64,000 bases of DNA from Crocinitomicaceae bacterium (GCA_024643365.1 JAHENC010000002.1:62001-126000); one strand, 5' to 3'. Shown: positions 44,191 through 53,925, numbered from the stretch's first letter. Notes: generated by a model not told the origin, from the letters alone. Made by a program: numbers and translations.

Positions 44191-46647
44191 TCACCAAATG
44201 ATTTGAATGTTTTGAACCTTTTCTGTTAAAGCCATAGGTAGCTTGATTTTTTGGTCAATAACATCCACTTTCATTTTCGTTCCATTAACGGAAATACTTT
44301 TTGGTATACGAGACGAATGAATCATTACGTCAAATTTAAAGGAATGTTGGCTCATGATGGAACCGTATGTTGGTTCAAAGGACAATTTAGTTTTTTTCTT
44401 GTTCTGACTCATGTTCATGTGTAACAACTTGAACAGGCCTTTTTCAAATGCTTCATTGGTCAAACCATCATCTTCGTACCACATTCCGCTGCTTTCCGTT
44501 AATTCCGGCCCATCGTAATAGTGAATGGTCACGAGAGAATCGACGTAAGCCTCAGTGGATTGAATAATTGGCGACATAGGAACAAAAGAACCACCTTTTA
44601 CCAAAACAGGAATTCTTGTTAGTTGACCATCCATAAAGAATCTTTGGCCTTTTGTTACTTGATAAGTATTTGTTTCATAATATTCTTTCTCTTTTGAACC
44701 AGGAACATAGGTCAAATCAGTTGGTCTCATATTTTTCAATACCTTACCAGAATGAAGACTATACCAAGTACCAGCCGGTGCATGCACAACCTCAATTGGC
44801 AAAGTATTCTCCCCTATTTTTTTTGTAATCGGCTTTACCAAGAAACAACTCCCCCACATGTATTCTGTTGCCAATGAATCAGACCAATGAGAACTTGTAT
44901 CCTCCATGAAAATTGGACGCATCAATGGAGTTCCATTCACGTGATTTTCAAATGCCAATGTATAATTGTACGGTAAAAGTTGGTAACGCAATTCGATGGC
45001 TTCTTTTGCCAATTGTTTGGTTTTTTCGTCCTTGAAAATGGCTTCGCTCGGCACTTCTTCTTGTCCATGTGGACGGAAAATAGGTTGGAAAACACCATAT
45101 TGCAACCAGCGCACATATAATTCCGGATCGTCATTTGGTCCACCGAAACCTCCAAGATCCGAGTGCATATAAGCGATGCCTTGTAAGCCCATTTGCATGC
45201 TGATTTCCATTTGTGGACGGAGTCCGCCCCAAGTTCGATTCACATCACCCGACCAAGGAATGATTCCGAAACGTTGTGTTCCGGTACTTCCAGAGCGCAT
45301 CAAAATAAAAGGACGTTCATTCGGGTAATCTTTCTTGTATCCTTCATAAATGAGTTTTGCCCATTCGTGTCCATAAATGTTGTGCACTTCATCTGCGTAT
45401 CCGACGACATGTTTCAGCTTTGCAGGATGAACTTCCGGTTCCCCAAGATCACCCCAAAATCCACGAGCTCCATAGTTATGTAAATCTTTGTAAATATCCC
45501 AAAACCATGTTCTCGTTTCTGGTTTAAACACATCCAATAATCCGGTATTTCCGAAGTAAAAATCATACGTGAAGGATTCACCTTGTTCATTCGTTCCCAA
45601 TAATTTTTTATCGCTAGCTTCTTGCCATTTTTTCGAAGTTGTTAGAATAAATGGCTCCGTAATCAAGACGGTTTTCACACCTTGATTTTTGAAATCATTA
45701 ATCATTTCTTTGGGGTGAGGAAAAGAGTCGGTGTAAAAGGATAAATTCCCCAGTGTCCCTTGAATTTCTTTGCCAAACCAATACAAATCGAAGATGATGG
45801 CGTCTAATGGAATAGAGTCTTTGCGAAATTGATTGACGACATTTCGCGCTTCTGACTCAGAATGATAACCAAAACGACTCGCAAAGTTCCCAAATGCCCA
45901 ACGTGGAGGCATGGGTTGATGTCCGGTAAGGCTCGTGTATTCTGACAAAAGATCTTTCCAATCATCCCCAACAATCACTTGATAAGTTTTGCGTCCACCA
46001 ATGGTTTCATAGGTTAACACATTGTTCTTTTTTGAATCTAAATCCAAGTAGCCAATCTGCGCATTATCAAAATGAATCGCGTAACATTTATTCGAAACGA
46101 CCATTGGCATCGTGTAATTCATCAATTCGGAATGTTCCTCGTAACCATAATGCGCACGATTGTACAGTTGCAAGCGATAGCCACGTCGATTCATTCCCAA
46201 AGCGCGTGCTCCCGCACCATAAAGCATTTCATCTGCGGTCAAGTTAAAGTGTATTTTCTCGGAATCCTCCGCTTTTTCATAGCCCCAGTTTTCCGAAACC
46301 ACTGGTTTATCTTGGTACCAATAGCTGATCTGAAATGGTTTTTGTTGAATGTTCACTTTTAATCCGGCAGCAGTTGTTAAACGTACCATTCCGGTAGATT
46401 GACTCAATTGAAGTGTTTCTGTTTTAACTGCAGCTACAACCGCATGAGAGTTTAAAAGATGCTTTTGTCCATTCGGAATAAAAGTAGTTTCAACCATTTT
46501 TCCAGAATAGGCAGAAAAATAATATTCACCATCAGAGACAACTACTTTGTATCCGTTGTTGGATTTTTCTACTGAGACAAATTGTCGAGTGGCATTTTGT
46601 CCCCAACTAAGTGTAGAAACAAATAGAAAAAAAATGAGGTTTTTCAT
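44191..46647 (-). CDS. GH31 alpha-glucosidase
   Basis: An 818-residue exported enzyme of glycoside hydrolase family 31, expected to release glucose from maltodextrins. Signal peptide (MKNLIFFLFVSTLSWGQ), an N-terminal beta-sandwich, then a barrel with the nucleophile region ARGFWGDLGEPEVHP (Asp of WGDLGE) and the acid/base region IIPWSGDVNRTWGGL (Asp of SGD). C-terminal beta domains follow. It takes the place of the GH97 enzyme SusB of Bacteroides. Three bases after the SusA-like gene. Confidence 0.93.
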   Translation of the reverse strand: MKNLIFFLFVSTLSWGQNATRQFVSVEKSNNGYKVVVSDGEYYFSAYSGKMVETTFIPNGQKHLLNSHAVVAAVKTETLQLSQSTGMVRLTTAAGLKVNIQQKPFQISYWYQDKPVVSENWGYEKAEDSEKIHFNLTADEMLYGAGARALGMNRRGYRLQLYNRAHYGYEEHSELMNYTMPMVVSNKCYAIHFDNAQIGYLDLDSKKNNVLTYETIGGRKTYQVIVGDDWKDLLSEYTSLTGHQPMPPRWAFGNFASRFGYHSESEARNVVNQFRKDSIPLDAIIFDLYWFGKEIQGTLGNLSFYTDSFPHPKEMINDFKNQGVKTVLITEPFILTTSKKWQEASDKKLLGTNEQGESFTYDFYFGNTGLLDVFKPETRTWFWDIYKDLHNYGARGFWGDLGEPEVHPAKLKHVVGYADEVHNIYGHEWAKLIYEGYKKDYPNERPFILMRSGSTGTQRFGIIPWSGDVNRTWGGLRPQMEISMQMGLQGIAYMHSDLGGFGGPNDDPELYVRWLQYGVFQPIFRPHGQEEVPSEAIFKDEKTKQLAKEAIELRYQLLPYNYTLAFENHVNGTPLMRPIFMEDTSSHWSDSLATEYMWGSCFLVKPITKKIGENTLPIEVVHAPAGTWYSLHSGKVLKNMRPTDLTYVPGSKEKEYYETNTYQVTKGQRFFMDGQLTRIPVLVKGGSFVPMSPIIQSTEAYVDSLVTIHYYDGPELTESSGMWYEDDGLTNEAFEKGLFKLLHMNMSQNKKKTKLSFEPTYGSIMSQHSFKFDVMIHSSRIPKSISVNGTKMKVDVIDQKIKLPMALTEKVQNIQIIW

Positions 46648-46649
46648 CT

Positions 46650-48548
46650 TTATTTAAGTTCTAGAATGTATGCGGTTTTTGCAGGTATGACTGCTGTTTT
46701 CAGGTCGAAATTTACGGTTTGATTTGTGAGAACATCAACGCCAATTTCTTTTCCTTGTATCATTTCTTGAAAGCGTTCCCAACGAATCGTTTCATCCTGA
46801 GTAGAGTTATTGATAATCACCAAGACGACTTGTTTTCCTGGCATATCATACATTCCATTTGGCTCTTTGTAACGTGCATACACGTACACATTATTTTCCG
46901 GTACAAATTGCATCAATTTGCCTTCGTGAATGATCTTGTTGGTCTTTCTCCAATTCAATAAAGACTTGGTAAACTGAAAATACGCTTCTTCATCCGCTGT
47001 GCGCCCCGTTTGATAGGCATGGCATTTGCTATCTTCGCTACTACAAAAAGCGGTGTGACGATCAGCAGCCCATCCGCCTGGAAAATCTCTACGGATGTCC
47101 GCATCACCAACATCTTTACTGCCTTTCATTCCAATTTCTGAACCATAATAAATCTGTGGAATTCCACGGGTCGTAGAAATAAGTGTAAGTGCTAGTTTAT
47201 AATCCGCAATATTCGGACAATATTCATTGAATCGTTGGGTGTCGTGATTTTCAAAAAACACGAGCAAGTTGGAAGGATCTTGATACAGATAATCATTGGC
47301 AATATTGTCGTAAAACCGAACCATTCCTTTATCCCAATTTTGTTTTGTTTCATTGAACGCTTGCATGAACGCATCGTGCATCGTAAAATCCATCACCGTT
47401 GGAAGGTAACTATTGTAAGAGTCAATCGCTCCAATGGGACTATCTTTTTGCCAGTATGACATTTGTGCTTGATTGTGCATCCAAACTTCACCCATAATAT
47501 TTAATCGAGGATACTCGTCTGTGATTGCTTTTGTCCACACAGAAATGGCTTCTTTATCGTTATAGGAATAGGTATCCACACGAAGACCATCTAATTGCGC
47601 GTACTCAATCCACCAAATGGTATTTTGAATCAAGTAGGTTAACAAAAGTGGATTGGATTGATTCATGTCTGGCATGGTTGTATCGAACCAACCATCTTCA
47701 GATGCACCTTTATCCTTTTGCGATGCATATGGATCCATTTGTGTACTTGTACGGTAGCTTGAACGTGTAAACGACGGAAATTGATGAATCCAATCTTGCG
47801 TAGGCAGATCTTTAATCATCCAGTGTTTACTTGACCAGTGATTTGGAACTTCATCCTTGATCACTTTCAATCCTTGACGATGGGCCTCGAGGACCATTTC
47901 TTTATACCAAGAGTTGGTTCCATAACGCGGGTCAATTTTATATAAATCGGATTGCGCATAACCGTGGTAAGAATACGTCTCTTCATTATCTTCTAACATA
48001 GGTGTTGTCCAAATGGTCGTTGCACCGAGTTCTTTTATGTAATTTAAATGTTGAATGATCCCCATGATATCTCCACCATGTCTACCGCCCGGATTCGAAC
48101 GATCCGAGACTTCTTTCGTGTCCGGATGCTTGTCAAGTCCTTCGTTTGCATTTGCAAAACGATCAGGCATTATGAGGTAAATGACATCCGCTGAAGTATA
48201 ACTTTCTCGTTGCGCACTATTGCTCATTCGCTCTTCTAACTTGAAGTCAAAATGGGTTATTTCCTTTTTCTTATCGATGAGTTTAATCGGATAGGTGCCG
48301 GCAACTTTGTCTTTCGTTTCAACTGTAACGAACAAATAATTCGGATTCTCCGTTTTCATGACTCCGGTGATTGGTAATCCTGACACCTGTACTTGAAAGT
48401 TAGCAATATTGTTTCCGTGTAACAGAATTTGCACTTCATGGTGTTCCATTCCAACCCACCAATTTGCTGGTTCCACATGAGTTAAGATTTGTGCATTCAC
48501 TTGAACGGCACAAAACATGAGTATTGATAAAAAATAATGCTTATTCAT
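46650..48548 (-). CDS. GH13 neopullulanase/cyclomaltodextrinase (SusA-like)
   Basis: A 632-residue exported GH13 enzyme. Signal peptide (NKHYFLSILMFCAVQVNAQ), an N-terminal beta domain of cyclomaltodextrinase type (HVEPANWWVGMEHHEVQIL), and the four GH13 regions: DEVPNHW, DGLRVDTYSY (nucleophile Asp), NIMGEVW (acid/base Glu) and FENHDTQRF (third Asp). Expected to cut imported maltodextrins in the periplasm, as SusA does. The start at 48548 gives the proper signal peptide and a short overlap with the CotH gene. Confidence 0.93.
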   Translation of the reverse strand: MNKHYFLSILMFCAVQVNAQILTHVEPANWWVGMEHHEVQILLHGNNIANFQVQVSGLPITGVMKTENPNYLFVTVETKDKVAGTYPIKLIDKKKEITHFDFKLEERMSNSAQRESYTSADVIYLIMPDRFANANEGLDKHPDTKEVSDRSNPGGRHGGDIMGIIQHLNYIKELGATTIWTTPMLEDNEETYSYHGYAQSDLYKIDPRYGTNSWYKEMVLEAHRQGLKVIKDEVPNHWSSKHWMIKDLPTQDWIHQFPSFTRSSYRTSTQMDPYASQKDKGASEDGWFDTTMPDMNQSNPLLLTYLIQNTIWWIEYAQLDGLRVDTYSYNDKEAISVWTKAITDEYPRLNIMGEVWMHNQAQMSYWQKDSPIGAIDSYNSYLPTVMDFTMHDAFMQAFNETKQNWDKGMVRFYDNIANDYLYQDPSNLLVFFENHDTQRFNEYCPNIADYKLALTLISTTRGIPQIYYGSEIGMKGSKDVGDADIRRDFPGGWAADRHTAFCSSEDSKCHAYQTGRTADEEAYFQFTKSLLNWRKTNKIIHEGKLMQFVPENNVYVYARYKEPNGMYDMPGKQVVLVIINNSTQDETIRWERFQEMIQGKEIGVDVLTNQTVNFDLKTAVIPAKTAYILELK

Positions 48549-49962
48549 ATTCAAAAAGTTGTTTAACTGATCCATTTTCATAGCTCACGATTTTAATGCA
48601 ATTTTTAGTGTCCAAGGGTATTTCTCTACCCAATACATCTACGGCCTTTATTGCTTTGAATGCATTTTCGGATGCAAACTCTGCTAATCCTGAAGTACAT
48701 GGGTTTTGAATGTTTTGATAAGTCAAAACTTGATTATTGGCAGAGCTATATCTATTTTGAATGTATTCACTGATGGATTGTGTGACGTGAAATCCCCATG
48801 CTTGATCGATGGCATCCAAGAAATCTTGATCTGTAAATCCATAATCAAACCCTTTGTAATCATCGAGCAAAGCTGCGTTAGCGATTAAATTTTGTTTTGC
48901 TTGAAGGCTTCCCAACAAGGTTGAAGGAATGAAATAATTCGTAAGAATATCCTTCATGTGATAATTAAATCGATCCTTAAAATATGGAACCGCCAATAAT
49001 TTCGAATAGAGCGGTCGATTAGCATTCGCCCATGTATAAATATTACGTGTTGACCAATTTACATTGAACCAATCTATTCCGAAGGTATTATCTAGATCGT
49101 ATTCCATGAAAATGAATTTTCCATCTGAAGGACGTTCATACAGAAAATAGTTGTTTTTATTATAGGCGTACCCATCCCATTGTCCGATCAATATTTCTAC
49201 AGCAAGTGTTCGTAGGTACGAATCTACGTCAAAGACATCCTGTATCTCACAAACAAAATTCGCGTTCGCAGAATTATACAAAACCTCAATTAAATGAATC
49301 AGTCCTGAATAATCATTCACAACCTCATTCGTTTTCAACTTATAAGTGTTTTGGTAATACGTTGGATTCGTTCCGTGATAAGTTAAATCAGATCCATAAA
49401 AACACTTAAACAGGTTTCCTGTATTGTCATTTGGAAATCTCTTTTGGATATACTCTTCATCAAAATGTTCGACATGAATGTACAAACCTTTGTATTCGTT
49501 ATTAATGAATAACTTAACGAAACTAGATCGTGCCGATGGAAGTCCACAAGCCGTCAATAAATCATACGAAACTTTCGACCGTAATATGGAAACATCATTA
49601 TGTTCTCCATTCAACTTCATTTTCTCTAATCCACGGTATTTTCTACCTGGAACGTATGAATTGAATGACAATTCAAAAGATTTCTTTGCTGCATCTCTGG
49701 AGGTATTTCCACGTACATGTATTCCTACGTTCGTAATGGTATCTTGAACTGCAGATGAAGAATAGATTACCGATGTTACAAAAGGGAAATCCGAGTACAA
49801 ACTATCGGTTACCATTGTTTGCGCATCGCCTGCCGACATTGTTACATAAACACTTGCAAGCTCATTTTGAAGAAATGCATTATTATTAGCAGGATGAACG
49901 AACTGAGCTTTGACACTCAACTCCATGAAGACTAAAAGGACAAGGAGGCAAATTGACTTCAT
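48541..49962 (-). CDS. CotH-family secreted protein inside the starch operon
   Basis: A 473-residue protein with signal peptide (MKSICLLVLLVFMELSVKAQ) and a CotH domain. Landmarks: IHVRGNTSRDAAKKSFELSF, KLFINNEYKGLYIHVEHFDE and IFMEYDLDNTFGIDW (Asp-x-Asp metal-binding motif), all intact. The end (VDVLGREIPLDTK...VSYENGSVKQLFEYE) resembles the second half of a T9SS sorting domain but lacks the PNP-containing first part, so secretion route is uncertain. Lies between two GH13 genes with one-base and eight-base overlaps; role in starch use unknown. Confidence 0.88.
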   Translation of the reverse strand: MKSICLLVLLVFMELSVKAQFVHPANNNAFLQNELASVYVTMSAGDAQTMVTDSLYSDFPFVTSVIYSSSAVQDTITNVGIHVRGNTSRDAAKKSFELSFNSYVPGRKYRGLEKMKLNGEHNDVSILRSKVSYDLLTACGLPSARSSFVKLFINNEYKGLYIHVEHFDEEYIQKRFPNDNTGNLFKCFYGSDLTYHGTNPTYYQNTYKLKTNEVVNDYSGLIHLIEVLYNSANANFVCEIQDVFDVDSYLRTLAVEILIGQWDGYAYNKNNYFLYERPSDGKFIFMEYDLDNTFGIDWFNVNWSTRNIYTWANANRPLYSKLLAVPYFKDRFNYHMKDILTNYFIPSTLLGSLQAKQNLIANAALLDDYKGFDYGFTDQDFLDAIDQAWGFHVTQSISEYIQNRYSSANNQVLTYQNIQNPCTSGLAEFASENAFKAIKAVDVLGREIPLDTKNCIKIVSYENGSVKQLFEYE

Positions 49963-52745
49963 TAATGTTGAATAATAAATGCTTCATTCGAATAGAATTT
50001 CCCAACTCTAAGTAAAACATGGTAATAACCATTTTTCCAGTCTCGGACATTCAATAACACATCGTTTTCACCTGGATTAGTGGTTCCTATTACGGAATAT
50101 ACTACTTGTCCCGCTTCATTGAGTACCTTTAATTCCATTGCATCCATTCCATCTGAGGTAAACGCCACATGTAAATCACTTACACTTGGATTTGGATAGA
50201 CATTCAAAGGGAAATGTGATTCTAATACTTCGTCAATCGATACAGGAGCATCCGTAATATAAGGTTGATCCAATCGAACATCCGTATAGATTCGGTATTC
50301 CCCAGGCTCCAGCGCGAAATTCATGTTGACATCTGAAACATTTAAACTATCACCAGTAAAGTATTCGTACCACCATCCATTGTGGTGGAAATTTGGTGAT
50401 CCATTTTGAGAAGTTACAGCAAAATTGGTGATCACAACACCGTTCATCGACGGATCTGTCAATTTCATTTTTTTAACAGCGCCACTTAAGTTATATGTGA
50501 AATTCAAGGAGCGAAATGTTTCGTAATCATTTCTAAGTTTTAATGTTGCAGCATACACATCATATAATTGACGTCTTCTAGCCTGTGTAAAGTAATTCCA
50601 TAAGATTGGTTTATTGCACACACGACAAGGATTATCAATAGAGATGTCGTATCCCAATTCACCAAATTGCCAAATCATTCGTGGACCAGGCTGTGTCAAG
50701 AAAATTACTGCAGCTGTTTGCATGCGTCCCAATGCTACATAAGATGTTTTTGCATTATGGTTTGGATTAGATTGATTTCCAAAAGAGAGGTTTTTAAACA
50801 TCAAACGTTCTTCATCATGGCTTTCCATATAAGAAACTAAATGAGGAACGGTCCAAGTTCTATTTGTATAAATACCTGAACTAATATTTGAGGTACTGGT
50901 ATAACCCATTGTTGCTTCACCATATCCATATGTTAAATTCCCCCAAAGCATCATGCCATAATTTGCTAATTGCATTTCTTCTGAGTTATCGCACCAATGT
51001 TCTAAAATCACATAGGCGTCTGATTTAACATCCCAAATTTTATCTGCCATTCGTTTAAGCAAATTAATTCGTTCAAGATTATAACCAGCCGCATTGTTTG
51101 CAAATCCTTTCGTGTAATCAAAGCGGAAACCATCTACATGGTATTCATCTAACCAAAATTTATTGACTTGGTCGATATAATTTTGGGTAGCCATTCGCGT
51201 ATGGTCGAAGTCATAACCCCAACAATAAGGTTCATGAGGACAAATAGCATTAAACCAAGGATTATTAGCAGCAGGACGATTATTCGCCGCATCCCAATAC
51301 ATATTCACCATTGGATTTTGTCCAAAAGCATGATTCAAGACCATGTCTACAATAACAGCGATACCTCTATTATGACAACTATCTACAAATTCCTTGAATT
51401 TTTCTGGTGTTCCATAATATTTATCTAATGCCTTGTGAAACGATGGATTATATCCCCAACTTTCATTGTTTTCAAATTCACCTGGAGGCATTAATTCAAT
51501 CACATTAATTCCGAGTTCATCCAAATAGGCTAATGTGTCAATCAGTGTTTGATAATTGTGTTTCGCTACAAAATCACGCACCAACATTTCGTATATCACT
51601 AAATCCTTTTTAGCGGGACCTTGGAAACTTGTATTCTGCCAATTATATGGAGTCGCGCCAGGTTGAAAAACAGAAACAAATCCAGTTGTTTGTCCGATTG
51701 GATAAGGAAGTGGATTCGGATTGGTTGCTGCATTGATGTTTCCATCATTATTTGGATCTAAAATCAGGCTACTTAATGGATCTGCAAATTTCATTGATCC
51801 GTCAATAAAATATTGATAACCGTATTTTTGTCCGGCCGTAAGTCCGGTGACTTCTAACCACCATGTAGCATTATTTGTCGATAAATTCATGTGATAAGCA
51901 GCAGTTGGTGTCCAATTGTTGAAATCACCAATCACATAAATGTGTTGTTTTTGTGGTGCATATAATTGAAAAATAACCGTTGTATCATTGATGTAATTTA
52001 CACCATTCACCAATCCGCCAATTGTTGGATTCACAATATTCACTGCCGGATTTACGGTATAGTAAACACTATCAATGATGGTAGATGTTCCGTCATTGAC
52101 TTCAAATTCCAGCAAATGTGTACCTGCTGAACTTGCTGTTAAATTATAATTTAACGTTGTTGCATTGGACAGTGTCGTCAAGATGTTTCCATCTTCTTTC
52201 AAATATAAAGTTGACGGGGTATTGGCTTCCGCATTAATTGCGATTTGATCATTTAAGTTGTAAATACTTCCATTATTTGGATGAAAAAACTGTCCGAGTA
52301 ATCCAGCATTCGCAGGATATATATCATAAAAAATATCACCTCCATCAGCTGCTCGTCCGACAATACTTCCATTTGCAGTACGGAAAACAAATGCAAGTTT
52401 CAATACCGTTGTTGTTGCGAGTGGATATCCGTAAAATTGATCGATATCGATCGTAATCGTATGTTTATTATTCCCAATGTTAGTCATTGCCACTTGAGGA
52501 TCTACTGTCCCCCAAGTTCCTTGCACGTATTGCCAATTGGAAGGCGATGTACTTGCACTAGTAATTAATCCTGCATGGGCATAAATTTGAGACTGACCGT
52601 TCAGCGCTCCATTTCCTTCTGTGGCATCATAGGTGATGGTGACCACATCGTTAACGGTTGGGAAAGCTGGGGAAACTTCTAAAACTTGTGCGATGAGAAT
52701 TGAACTATAGATGCTCGCAACTACGGTAAGGATGACATGTTTCAT
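49962..52745 (-). CDS. T9SS-exported GH13 alpha-amylase
   Basis: A 927-residue surface or secreted amylase. Order: signal peptide (ILTVVASIYSSILIAQ), an N-terminal beta domain (about 20-145), a second Ig-like stretch, a CBM48-like domain (YVIGDFNNWTPTAAYHM, about 275-290), the GH13 barrel with VDMVLNH, DGFRFDYTKGF (nucleophile), VILEHW (acid/base) and ESHDEERL, and a T9SS type A domain (NVYPNPSVSDLHVAF ... KNGYYHVLLRVG). It plays the part of the SusG amylase. Starts 70 bases after the SusE/F-like gene, beyond a terminator. Confidence 0.93.
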   Translation of the reverse strand: MKHVILTVVASIYSSILIAQVLEVSPAFPTVNDVVTITYDATEGNGALNGQSQIYAHAGLITSASTSPSNWQYVQGTWGTVDPQVAMTNIGNNKHTITIDIDQFYGYPLATTTVLKLAFVFRTANGSIVGRAADGGDIFYDIYPANAGLLGQFFHPNNGSIYNLNDQIAINAEANTPSTLYLKEDGNILTTLSNATTLNYNLTASSAGTHLLEFEVNDGTSTIIDSVYYTVNPAVNIVNPTIGGLVNGVNYINDTTVIFQLYAPQKQHIYVIGDFNNWTPTAAYHMNLSTNNATWWLEVTGLTAGQKYGYQYFIDGSMKFADPLSSLILDPNNDGNINAATNPNPLPYPIGQTTGFVSVFQPGATPYNWQNTSFQGPAKKDLVIYEMLVRDFVAKHNYQTLIDTLAYLDELGINVIELMPPGEFENNESWGYNPSFHKALDKYYGTPEKFKEFVDSCHNRGIAVIVDMVLNHAFGQNPMVNMYWDAANNRPAANNPWFNAICPHEPYCWGYDFDHTRMATQNYIDQVNKFWLDEYHVDGFRFDYTKGFANNAAGYNLERINLLKRMADKIWDVKSDAYVILEHWCDNSEEMQLANYGMMLWGNLTYGYGEATMGYTSTSNISSGIYTNRTWTVPHLVSYMESHDEERLMFKNLSFGNQSNPNHNAKTSYVALGRMQTAAVIFLTQPGPRMIWQFGELGYDISIDNPCRVCNKPILWNYFTQARRRQLYDVYAATLKLRNDYETFRSLNFTYNLSGAVKKMKLTDPSMNGVVITNFAVTSQNGSPNFHHNGWWYEYFTGDSLNVSDVNMNFALEPGEYRIYTDVRLDQPYITDAPVSIDEVLESHFPLNVYPNPSVSDLHVAFTSDGMDAMELKVLNEAGQVVYSVIGTTNPGENDVLLNVRDWKNGYYHVLLRVGKFYSNEAFIIQH

Positions 52746-52763
52746 TTAGAAATGTTTAAGGTA

Positions 52764-52796
52764 AAAAAAAGCCTAAGTATATTTCAACTTAGGCTC
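52764..52796 (-). terminator. Terminator between the SusE/F-like gene and the enzyme genes
   Basis: A perfect 9-bp stem AGCCTAAGT / ACTTAGGCT with an 8-base loop, followed on the minus strand by eight T. Lies between co-directional genes; probably allows partial read-through. Confidence 0.8.
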
Positions 52797-52815
52797 TCAA
52801 TAAATAATTAAAAAA

Positions 52816-53829
52816 TTATTGTTTGATCAATTTTCCAGTAGCAACTTTGTCACCAGCAAACACTTTGTAAATGTAAGATCCAGCAGACAAGTTAGCTGTA
52901 TTTACTTCAACATTGTTAGAAGCAGAAACTGCGATTGTTTTCGTAGCAACTTCTTTTCCTGTTAAATCAAATAATGTGATTGTCGCTTCAGAAGCATTGT
53001 TTACATCAAATTTGAAGTTAGCAACCTCAGAAGTTGGGTTTGGAGAAACTGTTAAGTTGTTGATCACGTTTTCAGCAACGTTAGATCCACCACATGCAGT
53101 ACATGCATCCCAAACATAACAAACTGTCCCAGGTAATAACAAGTAGTTACGGTTAATGTTACCAGAACCATCATCAGTACCACATCCATCAACAGCAATT
53201 GTGTTAGCAGCATCAGTACCTTCGTTTGTTCCCCAATCTCCGTTAACAAATTTGTAGATTTGAGTCGCTTGCAAAGAAGCAACTGGGTAAGTTACGTCGA
53301 TTGACCAGATGTTGTTTCCTAGGTCTGTCATTGCTGAATTAGCATCAGACGGAGACCAGTTAACCATTGCACCTGCAGCTACAGAAGCACCGAAATCAGC
53401 AAAGTTACCACCAACACGCATTCCGTTAGCAGCCAAAGTTGCTCCACCAGCTAAGTAACCAGTGATATCAACTTGGTAAGTTACAGTGTAATCTGTTTGG
53501 AAATTGTAAGCTCCTGTTGTACGGTCAAAAATCACCAAATACGTTCCTGCTGTAACTGGAATATTTGCTCCGTCTTGCACTCCTAATCCAGCTGGAAAAG
53601 TTGCTGCACCCCAGTTAATTGCCCATGCTGCGTCTTGGCGAAATTTCGCTTCACCAGCAACACATGTAACAATTCCTGCGTAGATGTTTCCATCCAACGT
53701 TTGCATTGGCACATCAACAGACCAATCGTAAGGCGGAATCGCAGATCCAATAATACCTACCGCAGGAAACTGCGCGTAAGACGCTACGCTAATAAATACA
53801 GTAGCTAAAAAAGTAAACATTTTTTTCAT
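52816..53829 (-). CDS. T9SS-sorted SusE/F-like starch-binding protein
   Basis: A 337-residue non-enzymatic surface protein. Signal peptide (MFTFLATVFISVASYAQ); module 1 (about 22-110) has the SusE/F-type pattern IIGSAIPPYDWSVDVPMQ, GEAKFRQDAAWAINWG and GTYLVIFDRTTGAYNF; module 2 (about 115-245) is a CBM-like beta domain (VTYQVDITGYLAGG, IYKFVNGDWGTNEG) with a Cys-rich end (VCYVWDACTACGG); a T9SS type A domain ends it (VSPNPTSEVANFKF). First gene of the locus, with a candidate operator upstream and a terminator right after it, which suggests high expression. Confidence 0.88.
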   Translation of the reverse strand: MKKMFTFLATVFISVASYAQFPAVGIIGSAIPPYDWSVDVPMQTLDGNIYAGIVTCVAGEAKFRQDAAWAINWGAATFPAGLGVQDGANIPVTAGTYLVIFDRTTGAYNFQTDYTVTYQVDITGYLAGGATLAANGMRVGGNFADFGASVAAGAMVNWSPSDANSAMTDLGNNIWSIDVTYPVASLQATQIYKFVNGDWGTNEGTDAANTIAVDGCGTDDGSGNINRNYLLLPGTVCYVWDACTACGGSNVAENVINNLTVSPNPTSEVANFKFDVNNASEATITLFDLTGKEVATKTIAVSASNNVEVNTANLSAGSYIYKVFAGDKVATGKLIKQ

Positions 53830-53862
53830 AGTTCAATTTTTAAAAGGTTAAAAAATACTTAG

Positions 53863-53875
53863 TGTCAGATTGACA
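53863..53875. promoter_or_regulatory. Candidate operator TGTCAGATTGACA before the SusE/F-like gene
   Basis: Inverted repeat TGTCA-N3-TGACA; minus-strand TGTCAATCTGACACTAAGTA is like the element before susC. About 34 bases upstream of the ATG at 53829. No exact TAnnTTTG follows; TATTTTTT is the nearest candidate. Confidence 0.5.
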
Positions 53876-53925
53876 ACTTCAAAAATAAAAAGAAAATTGG
53901 AATTAAAGAAATACTTTATAAAATT

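Noticed and set aside
48541..48700. Complete T9SS sorting domain on the second CotH protein
   Set aside because: Only the second half resembles one; the conserved PNP-containing first strand is missing, so I do not call it a complete domain.
39453..53829. Starch locus as a recently acquired mobile island
   Set aside because: No integrase, transposase, flanking repeat or tRNA is seen at its edges, and base composition looks like the neighbours by eye.
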